Source of the DNA: Rhodoferax sp.
GTDB taxonomy: Bacteria > Pseudomonadota > Gammaproteobacteria > Burkholderiales > Burkholderiaceae_C
Direction of reading: 5' to 3'
DNA length: 47,653 nt
Assembly: GCF_028689295.1 (NCBI RefSeq)
Contig: NZ_JAQTWL010000018.1
Location: forward strand, 1 to 47,653
Of this stretch, positions 1 to 8,878 are shown in pieces. Below the pieces are notes generated by a model, which was not told the origin of the DNA, did not search any database, and saw only the letters and a program-made list of their open reading frames with translations. Made by a program: the position numbers and the translations under genes. The stretch's first letter is position 1. Every line of letters starts with the position of its first letter.

Positions 1-87
1 CAATGGACCTGGTCCTACAATCACGACCGCCCTCACATGGCCCTGGGCGGGATCACCCCAAAGCAGCGGCTACTAAAGGCTGCATAA
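1..87 (+). CDS. IS3-family transposase OrfB, C-terminal end only
   Basis: Frame 1 reads from the window edge for 28 residues to a TAA stop. It contains YNHDRPHMALGG followed by ITPKQRLL. This is the hallmark C-terminus of the IS3-family DDE integrase (rve) domain, where the last part of the catalytic core reads YNxxRPHxALGxxTP. The rest of the element lies outside the window, so subgroup and integrity cannot be judged. It is on the opposite strand from icmF, which ends 92 bases downstream. Confidence 0.85.
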   Translation, partial: QWTWSYNHDRPHMALGGITPKQRLLKAA

Positions 88-130
88 CCCTCTACTTCTG
101 ACGCCAGTGGAAAAAGGGGGGATTACCCGA
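88..130 (+). mobile_element. Right end of the IS3-family element
   Basis: Between the transposase stop and the unique sequence near icmF lies a short non-coding tail with a run of six G and an AT-rich patch (ggggggattacc, 119-130). Terminal inverted repeats of IS3 elements often look like this. The other end is outside the window and no target duplication can be checked, so the boundary near 130 is a guess. Confidence 0.4.
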
Positions 131-146
131 CGGCTTCACTCACTAT

Positions 147-164
147 GGCGGAATGAAGTCCGCC
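147..164 (-). terminator. Possible hairpin after icmF
   Basis: A perfect 6-bp stem (ggcgga / tccgcc) with a 6-base loop lies 15 bases past the icmF stop. No U-run follows on the minus strand, so it is at best a weak or factor-assisted terminator. The IS end just beyond it may have displaced the original one. Confidence 0.3.
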
Positions 165-178
165 CTGCTCACCAAACC

Positions 179-3100
179 TCACATATTGCGCCGGTATTGC
201 CCGCCGACCTCGAACAGGGCGTTGGTGATCTGGCCCAGGCTGCAAACCCGCACCGCGTCCATCAGCACCTCGAACACATTCCGGTTGTCGATCACGGCCT
301 GCTTCAGGCGCGCCAGCATGGCCGGGGCTTCCTTGGCGTGGCGCGCGTGGAAGTCGGCCAGGCGCTGCAACTGACTCTGCTTTTCTTCTTCGGTTGAGCG
401 CGCCAGTTCCAGCTTGTCGTTGACCGGATCGCCATGCGGGTTGCGGAAGGTGTTGACCCCGATGATGGGCAACTCGCCGGTGTGCTTGAGCATCTCGTAG
501 TGCATCGATTCATCCTGAATCTTGCCGCGCTGGTAGCCGGTTTCCATGGCGCCGAGCACACCGCCGCGCTCGGTGATGCGCTCAAACTCCAGCAGCACGG
601 CTTCTTCAACCAATTCGGTCAGTTCCTCAATGACGAAGGCGCCCTGTGACGGGTTTTCGTTCTTGGCCAGACCCCATTCGCGGTTGATGATGAGCTGGAT
701 CGCCATGGCGCGGCGTACAGAATCCTCAGTCGGCGTGGTGATAGCCTCGTCGAACGCGTTGGTGTGCAGGCTGTTGCAGTTGTCATAGATGGCAATCAGC
801 GCCTGCAAGGTGGTGCGGATGTCGTTGAACTGGATTTCCTGCGCGTGCAGGCTGCGGCCGCTGGTCTGGATGTGGTACTTGAGTTTCTGGCTGCGCTCGT
901 TGGCGCCGTACTTCTCTTTCATGGCCACGGCCCAGATGCGCCGAGCCACCCGGCCCATCACGGTGTATTCGGGGTCCATGCCGTTGCTGAAGAAGAAGCT
1001 TAAATTTGGCGCAAAGTCGTCGATGTGCATGCCGCGCGCCAGGTAGGCTTCCACAAAAGTGAAGCCGTTGCTGAGCGTGAACGCCAGCTGGCTGATCGGA
1101 TTGGCACCGGCTTCGGCGATGTGGTAGCCGGAAATGGACACGCTATAGAAATTACGCACGTTGTGGTGCACAAAGTAACTGGCAATGTCGCCCATGACTT
1201 TCAGGCTGAATTCGGTGCTGAAGATGCAGGTGTTCTGGCCCTGGTCTTCTTTCAGGATGTCTGCCTGCACCGTGCCGCGCACATTGGCCAGCACCCATTC
1301 GCGGATTTTTTGCGCCTCGGTGTCGGTCGGCTCACGGCCGTTGTCTGCCGCAAATTTTTCCAGGTTCTGGTCAATCGCGGCATTCATGAACATGGCCAGA
1401 ATGCTCGGCGCCGGGCCGTTGATGGTCATGGACACGCTGGTGTTGGGCGAGCACAAATCGAAGCCGCCGTAAAGCACTTTCAGGTCGTCGATGGTGGCAA
1501 TGGAAACGCCACTGTTGCCGACCTTGCCGTAGATGTCCGGGCGCGGGTCGGGGTCGTTGCCATAGAGCGTGACCGAATCAAAAGCGGTGGACAGGCGCTT
1601 GGCCGCCATGCCGGAACTGAGCAGCTTAAAGCGCTTGTTGGTGCGAAACGGGTCGCCTTCACCGGCGAACATGCGCGTAGGGTCTTCGCCCTCGCGCTTG
1701 AAGGCAAAGGTGCCGGCGGTGTAGGGGTAGCTGCCGGGCACGTTGTCGAGCATCAGCCACTTGAGGATTTCGCCGTGGTCCTCGTACTGCGGCAGGCAGA
1801 CCTTGCGGATGGTGGTGCCGCTCAAGCTTTTGGTGGTGAGCGCGGTGCGGATTTCCTTGTCGCGGATCCTGACCACGTATTCGTCACCGGCGTAAGCCAA
1901 TTGCATGGCGGGCCACTGCCCCAGCAATTTGGCGGCGGCCGGGTCTTGGCGCTCACTACGGGCCTGGGCCAATTCAAGTACCGTGCCGTAGGCACCGGGT
2001 TTGGCTGTGCCGTCCTTGCACGGGTCAGCGGCCAGCAGCATCTGCGCGCTGGCCTTGAGCTGCTGGATTTCACGCGCCAATCTGGCCTGCGCGCGGGCTT
2101 TGGACTTGTAGCCGCGTACGGTGTCGCTGATTTCGGCCAGGTAGCGGGTGCGCGCGGCAGGCAGCACCGGGGTCTGGTTGGTGCTGTGGCGCACATTGAC
2201 CCTGGGCAGCTTGCCCTCGGAAACGGGCAGGCCGAGCTCGGCCAGGCGCACTTTGAGTGCCTGGTACAGCGCGGTCACTCCGTCGTCGTTGAAGCGCGCG
2301 GCCATGGTGCCGAACACCGGCATCTGCTCCGTCGGAACAGCCCAGGCCTCCTTGTTGCGCTGCACCTGCTTGGCCACGTCACGCAGCGCGTCACTGGCGC
2401 CCTTGCGGTCGAACTTGTTGATGACGACAAACTCGGCAAAGTCGAGCATGTCGATTTTTTCCAACTGGCTGGCGGCACCGAATTCGGGCGTCATGACGTA
2501 CATGGGCACATCGACCAGCGGCACGATGGCCGCGTCGCCCTGGCCAATGCCCGAGGTCTCGACAATGACCAGATCGAACCCTGCCACCTTGCAGGCCGCA
2601 ATCACATCGGGCAGGGCGGCGCTGATCTCGCTGCCGAAGTCGCGCGTGGCCAGGCTGCGCATGAAGACGCGCTGGTTGTTGCCCGTTCGGGCTGGGCTTG
2701 TCGAAGCCCAGGGGTTGATGGCATTCATGCGGATTCGGTCGCCCAGCAACGCACCACCGCTCTTGCGCCGCGACGGGTCGATGCTGATCACCGCCACGCG
2801 CAAACTGTCCTCTTGGTCCAGCCGCAGGCGGCGAATCAACTCGTCGGTGAGGCTGGACTTGCCGGCGCCGCCAGTGCCGGTGATGCCGAGCACCGGAATC
2901 TTCCTGGTCGCGGCGAGCGCCTGGATGTCTTTGGCGAGTGCCTTGAACGGCTTGGATAGCGCCGCCTTGGCCTGGCCGGCGGCGGCTTCGTTCTCAAGTC
3001 CGGTGATGAGTTGCGCCAGCGCGCGCCAGCTCAGTTCGGTGTGGCCCTGGATGGCTTCGATGCGGGTGGGTGCGTATTGCGTCAGATCTTTATCGCAGCG

Positions 3101-3544
3101 CATCACCATCTCGCCGATCATGCCGGCCAGACCCATGCGCTGGCCGTCTTCGGGGCTGTAGATGCGGGTCACGCCGTAGTCCATCAACTCCTTGATCTCG
3201 CTGGGCACGATCACGCCTCCGCCGCCGCCAAAGACCTGGATGTGCGCGCCGCCGCGGCTCTTGAGCAGATCGACCATGTACTTGAAATACTCCACATGGC
3301 CGCCCTGGTAGGAGCTCATGGCAATGCCCTGCGCGTCTTCCTGCAGGGCGGCGGTGACCACCTCATCGACACTCCGGTTGTGGCCCAAGTGGATCACCTC
3401 GGCACCCATGCTTTGCAAAATGCGGCGCATGATGTTGATGGCGGCGTCGTGGCCGTCGAACAGGCTGGCGGCGGTGACAAAGCGCACCTTGTTCACAGGG
3501 CGGTAATTGGCCAGGGCCTTGAAGTCGGCGGACAGGTCGGTCAT
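179..3544 (-). CDS. icmF: Fused isobutyryl-CoA mutase IcmF
   Basis: IcmF is an adenosylcobalamin enzyme that interconverts isobutyryl-CoA and n-butyryl-CoA. It fuses the cobalamin-binding domain, a MeaB-type G-protein chaperone and the mutase barrel. All three are present in the 1121 residues. The B12 domain carries DGHDAA (residues 30-35, His32 the likely cobalt ligand), SSYQGG (77-82) and a glycine run at 106-110. The G-domain has GTGGAGKSS (223-231) and NKFD (376-379). The mutase domain runs from about 600 to the end. Phe626 in TRMFAG and Gln770 in GQNTCIF stand where methylmalonyl-CoA mutase has Tyr89 and Arg207, which separates IcmF from that enzyme. About ten extra residues near 279-288 are encoded by a dispersed repeat. 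The ATG start is preceded by a candidate operator at 3615-3630. Confidence 0.95.
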   Translation of the reverse strand: MTDLSADFKALANYRPVNKVRFVTAASLFDGHDAAINIMRRILQSMGAEVIHLGHNRSVDEVVTAALQEDAQGIAMSSYQGGHVEYFKYMVDLLKSRGGAHIQVFGGGGGVIVPSEIKELMDYGVTRIYSPEDGQRMGLAGMIGEMVMRCDKDLTQYAPTRIEAIQGHTELSWRALAQLITGLENEAAAGQAKAALSKPFKALAKDIQALAATRKIPVLGITGTGGAGKSSLTDELIRRLRLDQEDSLRVAVISIDPSRRKSGGALLGDRIRMNAINPWASTSPARTGNNQRVFMRSLATRDFGSEISAALPDVIAACKVAGFDLVIVETSGIGQGDAAIVPLVDVPMYVMTPEFGAASQLEKIDMLDFAEFVVINKFDRKGASDALRDVAKQVQRNKEAWAVPTEQMPVFGTMAARFNDDGVTALYQALKVRLAELGLPVSEGKLPRVNVRHSTNQTPVLPAARTRYLAEISDTVRGYKSKARAQARLAREIQQLKASAQMLLAADPCKDGTAKPGAYGTVLELAQARSERQDPAAAKLLGQWPAMQLAYAGDEYVVRIRDKEIRTALTTKSLSGTTIRKVCLPQYEDHGEILKWLMLDNVPGSYPYTAGTFAFKREGEDPTRMFAGEGDPFRTNKRFKLLSSGMAAKRLSTAFDSVTLYGNDPDPRPDIYGKVGNSGVSIATIDDLKVLYGGFDLCSPNTSVSMTINGPAPSILAMFMNAAIDQNLEKFAADNGREPTDTEAQKIREWVLANVRGTVQADILKEDQGQNTCIFSTEFSLKVMGDIASYFVHHNVRNFYSVSISGYHIAEAGANPISQLAFTLSNGFTFVEAYLARGMHIDDFAPNLSFFFSNGMDPEYTVMGRVARRIWAVAMKEKYGANERSQKLKYHIQTSGRSLHAQEIQFNDIRTTLQALIAIYDNCNSLHTNAFDEAITTPTEDSVRRAMAIQLIINREWGLAKNENPSQGAFVIEELTELVEEAVLLEFERITERGGVLGAMETGYQRGKIQDESMHYEMLKHTGELPIIGVNTFRNPHGDPVNDKLELARSTEEEKQSQLQRLADFHARHAKEAPAMLARLKQAVIDNRNVFEVLMDAVRVCSLGQITNALFEVGGQYRRNM
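2682..2709. repeat. Dispersed repeat inserted in frame in icmF
   Basis: The 28 bases combine the modules cccgttcgggctggg and cttgtcgaagccc. They resemble a repeat I know from Comamonadaceae genomes, typically ccgttcgggctgagc next to cttgtcgaagcc. It contains two small dyads (gggctt/aagccc and gcccg/cgggc). It lies wholly inside icmF and is translated as [10 protein letters not shown] (residues 279-288). No second full copy was seen in the window. Confidence 0.65.
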
Positions 3545-3614
3545 GGTGGGTGTCTCCAGTGGCAGTTTGCAAATGTCAAAACCAGCGATCAGACTAGCAA
3601 ACGCTGACTTGACG

Positions 3615-3630
3615 TTGACGTAAACGTCAA
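3615..3630. promoter_or_regulatory. Candidate MerR/LiuR-type operator upstream of icmF
   Basis: The 16-mer TTGACGTAAACGTCAA has perfect 6-bp arms and sits 71 bases upstream of the icmF start. A further half-site TTGACG directly precedes it (3609-3614). Palindromes of this kind are bound by MerR-family regulators of branched-chain and short acyl-CoA catabolism (LiuR type). That fits an isobutyryl-CoA enzyme. No regulator gene is next to it, so the identity of the binding protein is an inference. Confidence 0.45.
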
Positions 3631-3650
3631 TCTTAGCGGATTTGAAAATG

Positions 3651-3674
3651 AAAGGGGCGCCAGTGCGCCCCTTT
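3651..3674 (-). terminator. Terminator of the TRAP operon
   Basis: A perfect 10-bp stem (aaaggggcgc / gcgccccttt) with loop cagt lies 26 bases after the stop of the TRAP large permease. On the minus strand it is followed by a short T-rich stretch. It separates the transporter transcript from the icmF promoter region. Confidence 0.7.
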
Positions 3675-3699
3675 CAGCCTTCACATGAATACCAACGGC

Positions 3700-5652
3700 C
3701 TACTTGTAGAGCAGCTGCGGCAACCACAAGCCGATCGCCGGAAACTGGTATAGCAGGATGATGGCGATCACCTGGATGCCCATGAAGGGCAACATACCGG
3801 CAAAAATCTGATTGAGCGTGACATGCGGCGGGCTCACGCCTTTCAGGTAGAAGGCCGCCATGGCCACGGGTGGGCTTAAAAATGCCGTTTGCAGATTCAA
3901 CGCCACCAGCAGCCCGAAGAACAGGGGGTCGATGTTGAAGTGGGGCAGCAGCGGGATGAAGATCGGCATGAAAATGACGATGATCTCGGTCCACTCCAGC
4001 GGCCAGCCCAGCAAAAAAATGACGATCTGCGCCAGAATCATGAACTGCACCGGTGTCAGCTCCATCCCCAGCACCCAGGTGTTGATCAGCTCCTGACCGC
4101 CCAGCAAGGCAAACGCGGCCGAGAAAATGCTGGAGCCGACGAACAGCCAGCACACCATGGCGCTGGTCTTGGCCGTGAGGTAAACCGACTCCCGCATCAC
4201 CGTCATGTTGAGCCGCCGGTAGGCGCCTGCCAGCAACAGACCGCCCATGGAGCCCATGGCCGCTGCCTCGGTGGGTGTTGCCAAGCCAAACACAATGGTG
4301 CCCAGCACCGCGAGAATCATGATGGCCAGCGGGAAAAACGAGCCCAGCAGCATCTTGAAGATTTCCAGCCGGGTGAAGCTGAAGATGGCATAGAAAATGA
4401 TCAGCGCCACTGCGCAACTGGCCAGGCCAATCCAGAACGTCATCGGCGCAGGCACGCGCTCCTGCTCTGCCACAGGCTCAGCTGCCACCGCCGCGGCAGC
4501 CACCTGCTCCGCGGCAACCGGCGCGGCAGGCGCGGCGGGCGCCTCGGCCACAGCACCCAGCGGGGCGGGGGCTTCGTCAGCGGCCGGGGGCGACTGCAGG
4601 CCATCTTCTGCCTCGGGTTCGGCCAGGCCACCTTCTTCGGCAGGCGCGTCAAATGAGGAACCGCCCATGGCCACAACCTCCCCGGCCACCTCCGGCGGCA
4701 GCGGCGCCGTCACCTTCAGGTAAATGCCGCCCATGATGAGCATCACGGTGATCGCTGGCAGCAGGGCGATGAACAAGTGATTGACCAGCGTCTTCATCGG
4801 CACGGCCGCATTGCGCTTGCCCTTGATGGCGCCAATCAGGCCCGGCAGCACTTTGTTGCTGACGTTGGTGGACACAATTTCCGCAAACTCGGGCAGCGGC
4901 ACGTGCCGGTCCTCGGCCGACATGGGTGGTGCCATGTGGGGCTTGAGCTTGGCCAGAATGATGACATAGACAACGTACAGGCCGGCCAGCATCAGGCCGG
5001 GAAAAAACGCACCCGCATACAGCTTGACCACCGACACGCCGGCCGTGGCGCCGTACACGATCAACATCACGGACGGCGGAATCAGAATGCCCAGGCAACC
5101 GCCGGCGGTGATGGCGCCCGCCGAGAGCTGCACGCTGTATCCGGCGCGCAACATGGCAGGCAAAGCCAGCAGGCCCATCAAGGTCACCACGGCGCCCACG
5201 ATGCCGGTGGCCGTGGCAAAAATGGCGCAGGTGATGATGGTCGCCACCGCCAATGAGCCCGGTATCCGCGCCGTGGCCAGGTGCATGCTCTTGAACAGTT
5301 TCTCGATCAGGTTGGCGCGCTCGATCAGGTAACCCATGAACACAAACAGCGGGATCGAGATCAGCACGTCGTTGGACATCACCGAATAGGTGCGCTGCAC
5401 CATCAGGTCGAGCGTCTGCTGCACCGCCAGGCCCGGGTTCTGACTTCGGTAGGCAATCCAGGCAAACACCATGCCCATGCCCATCAGGGTAAAGGCGGTG
5501 GGAAACCCCAGCATGATGGCTACCACCACCAGCGCCAGCATCAGCAGCCCCAAATGACCGTTCGTCATTTGCGCGGGCGACGGCAACAAAATAAACGCGG
5601 CCAGCACGACCATGGCCATGATCGTCAGCCCAAACCAGACTTCTTTTCTCAC
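3700..5652 (-). CDS. TRAP transporter large permease (DctM type) with Ala/Pro-rich insert
   Basis: This is the large membrane subunit of a tripartite ATP-independent periplasmic transporter, which couples solute import to an ion gradient. The 650 residues contain many hydrophobic helices, with the family's ILIPPSVMLIVYG (189-201) and, near the C-terminus, FGLATPTEAAAMG. It is long for the family, and the excess is mainly a low-complexity segment at about 320-403 made of Ala, Pro, Glu and Val. That segment splits the hydrophobic core between two membrane blocks. The start is GTG and overlaps the stop of the small permease gene by four bases (GTGA), so translation is probably coupled. The substrate cannot be read from sequence. 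The binding protein upstream belongs to the group of FcbT1/TakP-like receptors for organic acids. Confidence 0.9.
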   Translation of the reverse strand: MRKEVWFGLTIMAMVVLAAFILLPSPAQMTNGHLGLLMLALVVVAIMLGFPTAFTLMGMGMVFAWIAYRSQNPGLAVQQTLDLMVQRTYSVMSNDVLISIPLFVFMGYLIERANLIEKLFKSMHLATARIPGSLAVATIITCAIFATATGIVGAVVTLMGLLALPAMLRAGYSVQLSAGAITAGGCLGILIPPSVMLIVYGATAGVSVVKLYAGAFFPGLMLAGLYVVYVIILAKLKPHMAPPMSAEDRHVPLPEFAEIVSTNVSNKVLPGLIGAIKGKRNAAVPMKTLVNHLFIALLPAITVMLIMGGIYLKVTAPLPPEVAGEVVAMGGSSFDAPAEEGGLAEPEAEDGLQSPPAADEAPAPLGAVAEAPAAPAAPVAAEQVAAAAVAAEPVAEQERVPAPMTFWIGLASCAVALIIFYAIFSFTRLEIFKMLLGSFFPLAIMILAVLGTIVFGLATPTEAAAMGSMGGLLLAGAYRRLNMTVMRESVYLTAKTSAMVCWLFVGSSIFSAAFALLGGQELINTWVLGMELTPVQFMILAQIVIFLLGWPLEWTEIIVIFMPIFIPLLPHFNIDPLFFGLLVALNLQTAFLSPPVAMAAFYLKGVSPPHVTLNQIFAGMLPFMGIQVIAIILLYQFPAIGLWLPQLLYK

Positions 5653-6275
5653 TTCTCACTCCCGTTGGGCTTGCTCACAAACGCGTCCAGCTTGGCAATA
5701 TCTTCGTCTTTCACGTGCACCATTTCTTTCAATTTTGCGACGTCGACTTCGGCCACATCGTCCCCGCGTGAGGGCCAATCTCCCTGTTTCAGACACACGA
5801 TGCAACGCACGATTTCAACCAGCCCCTGCGCCAGCAAAAAAGCACCGGCGATCGGAATGATGGTCTTGAACGGGTACACCGGCGGACCATTGGCCGTGAC
5901 GTTGGAGTGCTCGTTGATGACCCAGGATTCGGCAGCGAAGTTGTAGCCAGCCCAGGCCAGCGCCACCACGCCGGGGATAAAAAACAGAAGGTAGAGCACC
6001 AGGTCAAGACCGGCTTGCAGGCGTGGCGGGAAAAATCCGTAAAGAACGTCGCCGCGCACATGACCGTTTTTGGACAAGGTGTATGCGCCCGACATCATGA
6101 ACAGGGTGCCATACATCATGCTCATGACGTCAAAAGCCCAGGGATGCGGGTTGTCCATCACATAGCGCGAGAAGACCTCCCAGGAAATCATCAAGGTGAG
6201 CGCCAGAATCAGCCAGGAAAAAAACTGGCCAATGACGGTACTGAGCTTGTCGATCGTAAGAAGCAATTTCTGCAT
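5649..6275 (-). CDS. TRAP transporter small permease (DctQ type)
   Basis: This is the small membrane subunit of the TRAP system, with about four hydrophobic helices in 208 residues (for example FFSWLILALTLMISWEVFSR near 18-37). The family's W-E-x-x-x-R-Y pattern appears as WEVFSRYVMD. The C-terminal 45 residues are charged and probably cytoplasmic, which is longer than in many DctQ proteins. It overlaps the large permease gene and follows the binding-protein gene after an 85-base gap that contains a hairpin. The ATG start has no competing upstream start. Confidence 0.88.
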   Translation of the reverse strand: MQKLLLTIDKLSTVIGQFFSWLILALTLMISWEVFSRYVMDNPHPWAFDVMSMMYGTLFMMSGAYTLSKNGHVRGDVLYGFFPPRLQAGLDLVLYLLFFIPGVVALAWAGYNFAAESWVINEHSNVTANGPPVYPFKTIIPIAGAFLLAQGLVEIVRCIVCLKQGDWPSRGDDVAEVDVAKLKEMVHVKDEDIAKLDAFVSKPNGSEK

Positions 6276-6297
6276 GAGGGATACCTAATTGAAAAAA

Positions 6298-6328
6298 TCA
6301 GCCCTGCGGGCAAGACCCGCAGGGCTGA
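6298..6328 (-). terminator. Intrinsic hairpin between TRAP binding-protein and permease genes
   Basis: The 13-bp perfect stem (tcagccctgcggg / cccgcagggctga) has a 5-base loop and is followed on the minus strand by six T. It lies inside the operon, 33 bases after the binding-protein gene. This is the classic position of a partial terminator or mRNA-stabilising hairpin that makes the binding protein more abundant than the membrane subunits. Confidence 0.8.
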
Positions 6329-6360
6329 TCCAGGAAGCAAAAAAAGCAAACTTTTTCGGG

Positions 6361-7479
6361 TCAGGCCTTTTTGCCGCCGAAGAAATGCCCCACCGCCATT
6401 TTGCGGCTGACATAGGTGTCCTGGTCCCACTTCACGGCGCGCTGGGCAAAGGCTTTTTGCGAGGCCACAATTTCCTTGAACAAGGGGTTTTCTGCAGATT
6501 TCTTGGCCACGATCTCGTCCCACAACTTGAGTTGATCCTGCAGCACGGAATCGGGAGTTTTGTAAAACTTGACCTTGTCCTTGGTCTGAAGCTCGATGTA
6601 ATCCTTGGAATAACGGTCAATGGCCTTCCAGGACATGTCGGCAGACGCGGCTTCGGTGGCACCGGCAATGATGGCTTTCATCTTGGCGGGCAGAGCGTCG
6701 TACTTGGTCTTGTTGAACATGATCTCGAACGTTTCCGCGCTCTGGTGATAGCTTTGCAGCATGCAGACCTTGGACACATCGGCGAAGCCAAGCAGGCGGT
6801 CCGAACTGGCGTTGTTGAACTCGGCGCCGTCCAGCAAACCGCGGTCCATGGCGGGCACGATCTCGCCACCTGGCAGCGCGTTCACAGCGGCACCCATGGC
6901 GGTGAACAAGTCGATGGCCAGACCGTTGGTGCGGAACTTGAGGCCCTTGAAATCGCTCGATTTTGTGATCGGCTTCTTGAACCAGCCCAGCGGCTGCGTG
7001 GCCATGGGGCCATACAGGAACGATTGCACATTGCCGCCAATGGACGCGTAGAGCTTGGCCAGAAGCTCGGCACCGCCGCCGTACTTGTGCCAGGCCAGCA
7101 CCATGTTGGCGTCCATGCCGAAAGCCGGGCCGGAGTTCCACAATGCCAGTGCGTTTTGCTTGCCGTAGTGGTAACCCAGCACGCCATGGCCGCCATCGAG
7201 CGTGCCCTTGGACACCGCTTCGAGCAAACCAAAAGCCGGCACCACGGAACCTGCGGGCAGCACCTCGATTTTGAGGTCGCCGCCGGTCATGTCATTCACC
7301 TTTTTGGCGTAATCGAGGGCGTATTCATGAAAAATGTCCTTGGCCGGCCAAGTGCTCTGCCAGCGCATTTGGATCGGACCAGTCTGTGCTTTCGCAATCA
7401 TGGGGGCAGACATGGCACCTGCGGCAATGGCAGCACCTTTGAGCAGGCTGCGACGACGGGGGGTTTTGCTATCGGTCAA
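6361..7479 (-). CDS. TRAP transporter substrate-binding protein, Tat-exported
   Basis: This periplasmic receptor of the TRAP system has 372 residues. It begins with a twin-arginine signal (RRRSLLKG at 8-15, then a hydrophobic Ala-rich stretch ending MIAKAQT). The mature part fits the COG4663-like receptor group (FcbT1/TakP relatives for aromatic or keto acids): TSW-like opening QSTWPAK, then VLPAGSVVPAFGLLEAV and LDGAEFNN. The start codon is TTG (7477-7479), supported by AGGAGA seven bases upstream and by the need to include the whole signal. No in-frame ATG lies before the hydrophobic core. Tat export suggests that it folds in the cytoplasm. The ligand is probably a carboxylate but is not determined. 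Confidence 0.88.
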   Translation of the reverse strand: MTDSKTPRRRSLLKGAAIAAGAMSAPMIAKAQTGPIQMRWQSTWPAKDIFHEYALDYAKKVNDMTGGDLKIEVLPAGSVVPAFGLLEAVSKGTLDGGHGVLGYHYGKQNALALWNSGPAFGMDANMVLAWHKYGGGAELLAKLYASIGGNVQSFLYGPMATQPLGWFKKPITKSSDFKGLKFRTNGLAIDLFTAMGAAVNALPGGEIVPAMDRGLLDGAEFNNASSDRLLGFADVSKVCMLQSYHQSAETFEIMFNKTKYDALPAKMKAIIAGATEAASADMSWKAIDRYSKDYIELQTKDKVKFYKTPDSVLQDQLKLWDEIVAKKSAENPLFKEIVASQKAFAQRAVKWDQDTYVSRKMAVGHFFGGKKA

Positions 7480-7610
7480 GGAAGTCTCCTGTTGTAAATA
7501 ATGGGCTTCTTATTTTCAACACAGATGCTTCCGCAAAAGATTAGGGTTTTCACTCACATGAGCCCGTTACCTTCACAAAAGACTTTTTACTTTTCCGCTT
7601 GTACTCCGGG

Positions 7611-7628
7611 CATAAAGCTCACTTTATG
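7611..7628. promoter_or_regulatory. Palindrome CATAAAG-N4-CTTTATG in the divergent intergenic region
   Basis: Perfect 7-bp arms separated by four bases lie between the divergent TRAP operon and the persulfide dioxygenase gene. The shape suits a dimeric repressor or activator site. No known regulator motif is recognised. Confidence 0.35.
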
Positions 7629-7647
7629 TGTCTCCCACGCGACAAAT

Positions 7648-7661
7648 AGGTCATAAGACCT
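7648..7661. promoter_or_regulatory. Palindrome AGGTC-N4-GACCT followed by T-run
   Basis: A second short dyad (5-bp arms, loop ataa, then tttt) lies 20 bases from the first in the same divergent region. It could be an operator or a weak transcript-ending hairpin for upstream plus-strand transcription. The rest of the 276-base gap holds nothing else recognisable. Confidence 0.3.
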
Positions 7662-7755
7662 TTTGCCGACCGCAACATCCACGGGAGTTACAGTTCAGAT
7701 TGAGTACACCGTTCCCTAGACCTTAGCCCATACCCCATTGCCCGCCCACCCCGCC

Positions 7756-8868
7756 ATGAACCCGATTCAACTCTTCGACACCGCATCGAGCACTTACACC
7801 TATGTGCTGTTTGACACCAGCACGCGCGATGCCATCATCATCGACCCGGTGGACACGCAGCTTGAGCGCGACCTGCAGGTGCTGCGCGACTACGGCCTGA
7901 AACTGGCCTTGACGCTTGAAACACACGCCCATGCCGACCACATCACCAGCGCCGGGATGCTGGCTGAGCTGGCCGGCGCCAAAACCGCTGCGCCAGTGGA
8001 CTGTGGCATCAGCACGGCGGCGGTGCAACTCAAGGATGGCGCCATCCTGAGCTTTGGCACTGAGAAGCTGCGCGCCATGCACACCCCCGGCCACACCGCA
8101 GGCAGCATGAGTTTTGTATGGCGCGACCACGTCTTCACCGGCGACACGCTGCTGATCAACGGCTGCGGTCGCACCGATTTTCAAAGTGGCAGTTCCGAGG
8201 CCATGTACCACAGTCTGACCCAGGTGCTGTTCAAGCTGCCTGATGGCACCACCGTGTGGCCAGGCCATGATTACCAGGGCAAGACCAGCTCGACCATCGG
8301 CGCCGAGAAAGCCGGCAATGCCCGGATGGCAGGAAAGACCGAGGCAGAGTTTGTCGCCATCATGGACGCGCTGCACTTGCCACCGCCCAAACGCATCGCT
8401 GAAGCGGTGCCCGCCAACCTGCACGGCGGCCTGCGCCACGATGCGCACCCCGCCAACAGCTTGCAGGTGCAACCGGCCGCTGGCTACGCGGGCGACGTCA
8501 GCTGCGCGCTGGCCTGGGCGTGGGTGCAGCATGGCGAGGCCGTGCTGGTCGATGTGCGCACCGATGCCGAGCGCGCCTGGGTCGGCTTTGTGCCCGATGC
8601 CGAGACGGTGGCCTGGAAGCAGTGGCCAGGCATGGTGACCAACCCCAGCTTCGATGCAGAACTGCTGGCCGCGGTACCCCCTGGAAAAAAAGTGGTGCTG
8701 CTGTGCCGCAGCGGCCTGCGCTCCATCGCAGCCGCCAAACGCGCCACCGAACTTGGTCTGCAGGCGTACAACATTCTGGATGGTTTTGAAGGCGACCCCG
8801 ACGGCAACGCGCACCGCGGTCACAAAGGCGGATGGCGCCTGAGCGGATTGCCGTGGCGACAGAGCTGA
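7756..8868 (+). CDS. Persulfide dioxygenase (ETHE1-like) fused to rhodanese
   Basis: This two-domain sulfur enzyme is predicted to oxidise glutathione persulfide to sulfite (metallo-beta-lactamase domain) and to transfer sulfane sulfur (rhodanese domain). The first domain covers about residues 1-235 and has THAHADH (56-62; His57, His59, Asp61, His62), PGHTAG (His113), TGDTLL (Asp130) and WPGHDY (His171), a full ETHE1-type metal set. The rhodanese domain (about 245-370) ends in the active loop CRSGLRS with Cys317. Such fusions are known from Burkholderiales. The ATG at 7756 is preferred over an upstream TTG (7738), which would add only six poor residues. coaX follows 10 bases downstream. Confidence 0.88.
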   Translation: MNPIQLFDTASSTYTYVLFDTSTRDAIIIDPVDTQLERDLQVLRDYGLKLALTLETHAHADHITSAGMLAELAGAKTAAPVDCGISTAAVQLKDGAILSFGTEKLRAMHTPGHTAGSMSFVWRDHVFTGDTLLINGCGRTDFQSGSSEAMYHSLTQVLFKLPDGTTVWPGHDYQGKTSSTIGAEKAGNARMAGKTEAEFVAIMDALHLPPPKRIAEAVPANLHGGLRHDAHPANSLQVQPAAGYAGDVSCALAWAWVQHGEAVLVDVRTDAERAWVGFVPDAETVAWKQWPGMVTNPSFDAELLAAVPPGKKVVLLCRSGLRSIAAAKRATELGLQAYNILDGFEGDPDGNAHRGHKGGWRLSGLPWRQS

Positions 8869-8878
8869 TAATGCCGCC

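Noticed and set aside
1025..2959. 644-residue plus-strand open frame opposite icmF
   Set aside because: It is a GC-rich antisense shadow of a well-supported gene, with His/Ala/Gln-rich composition and no motifs.
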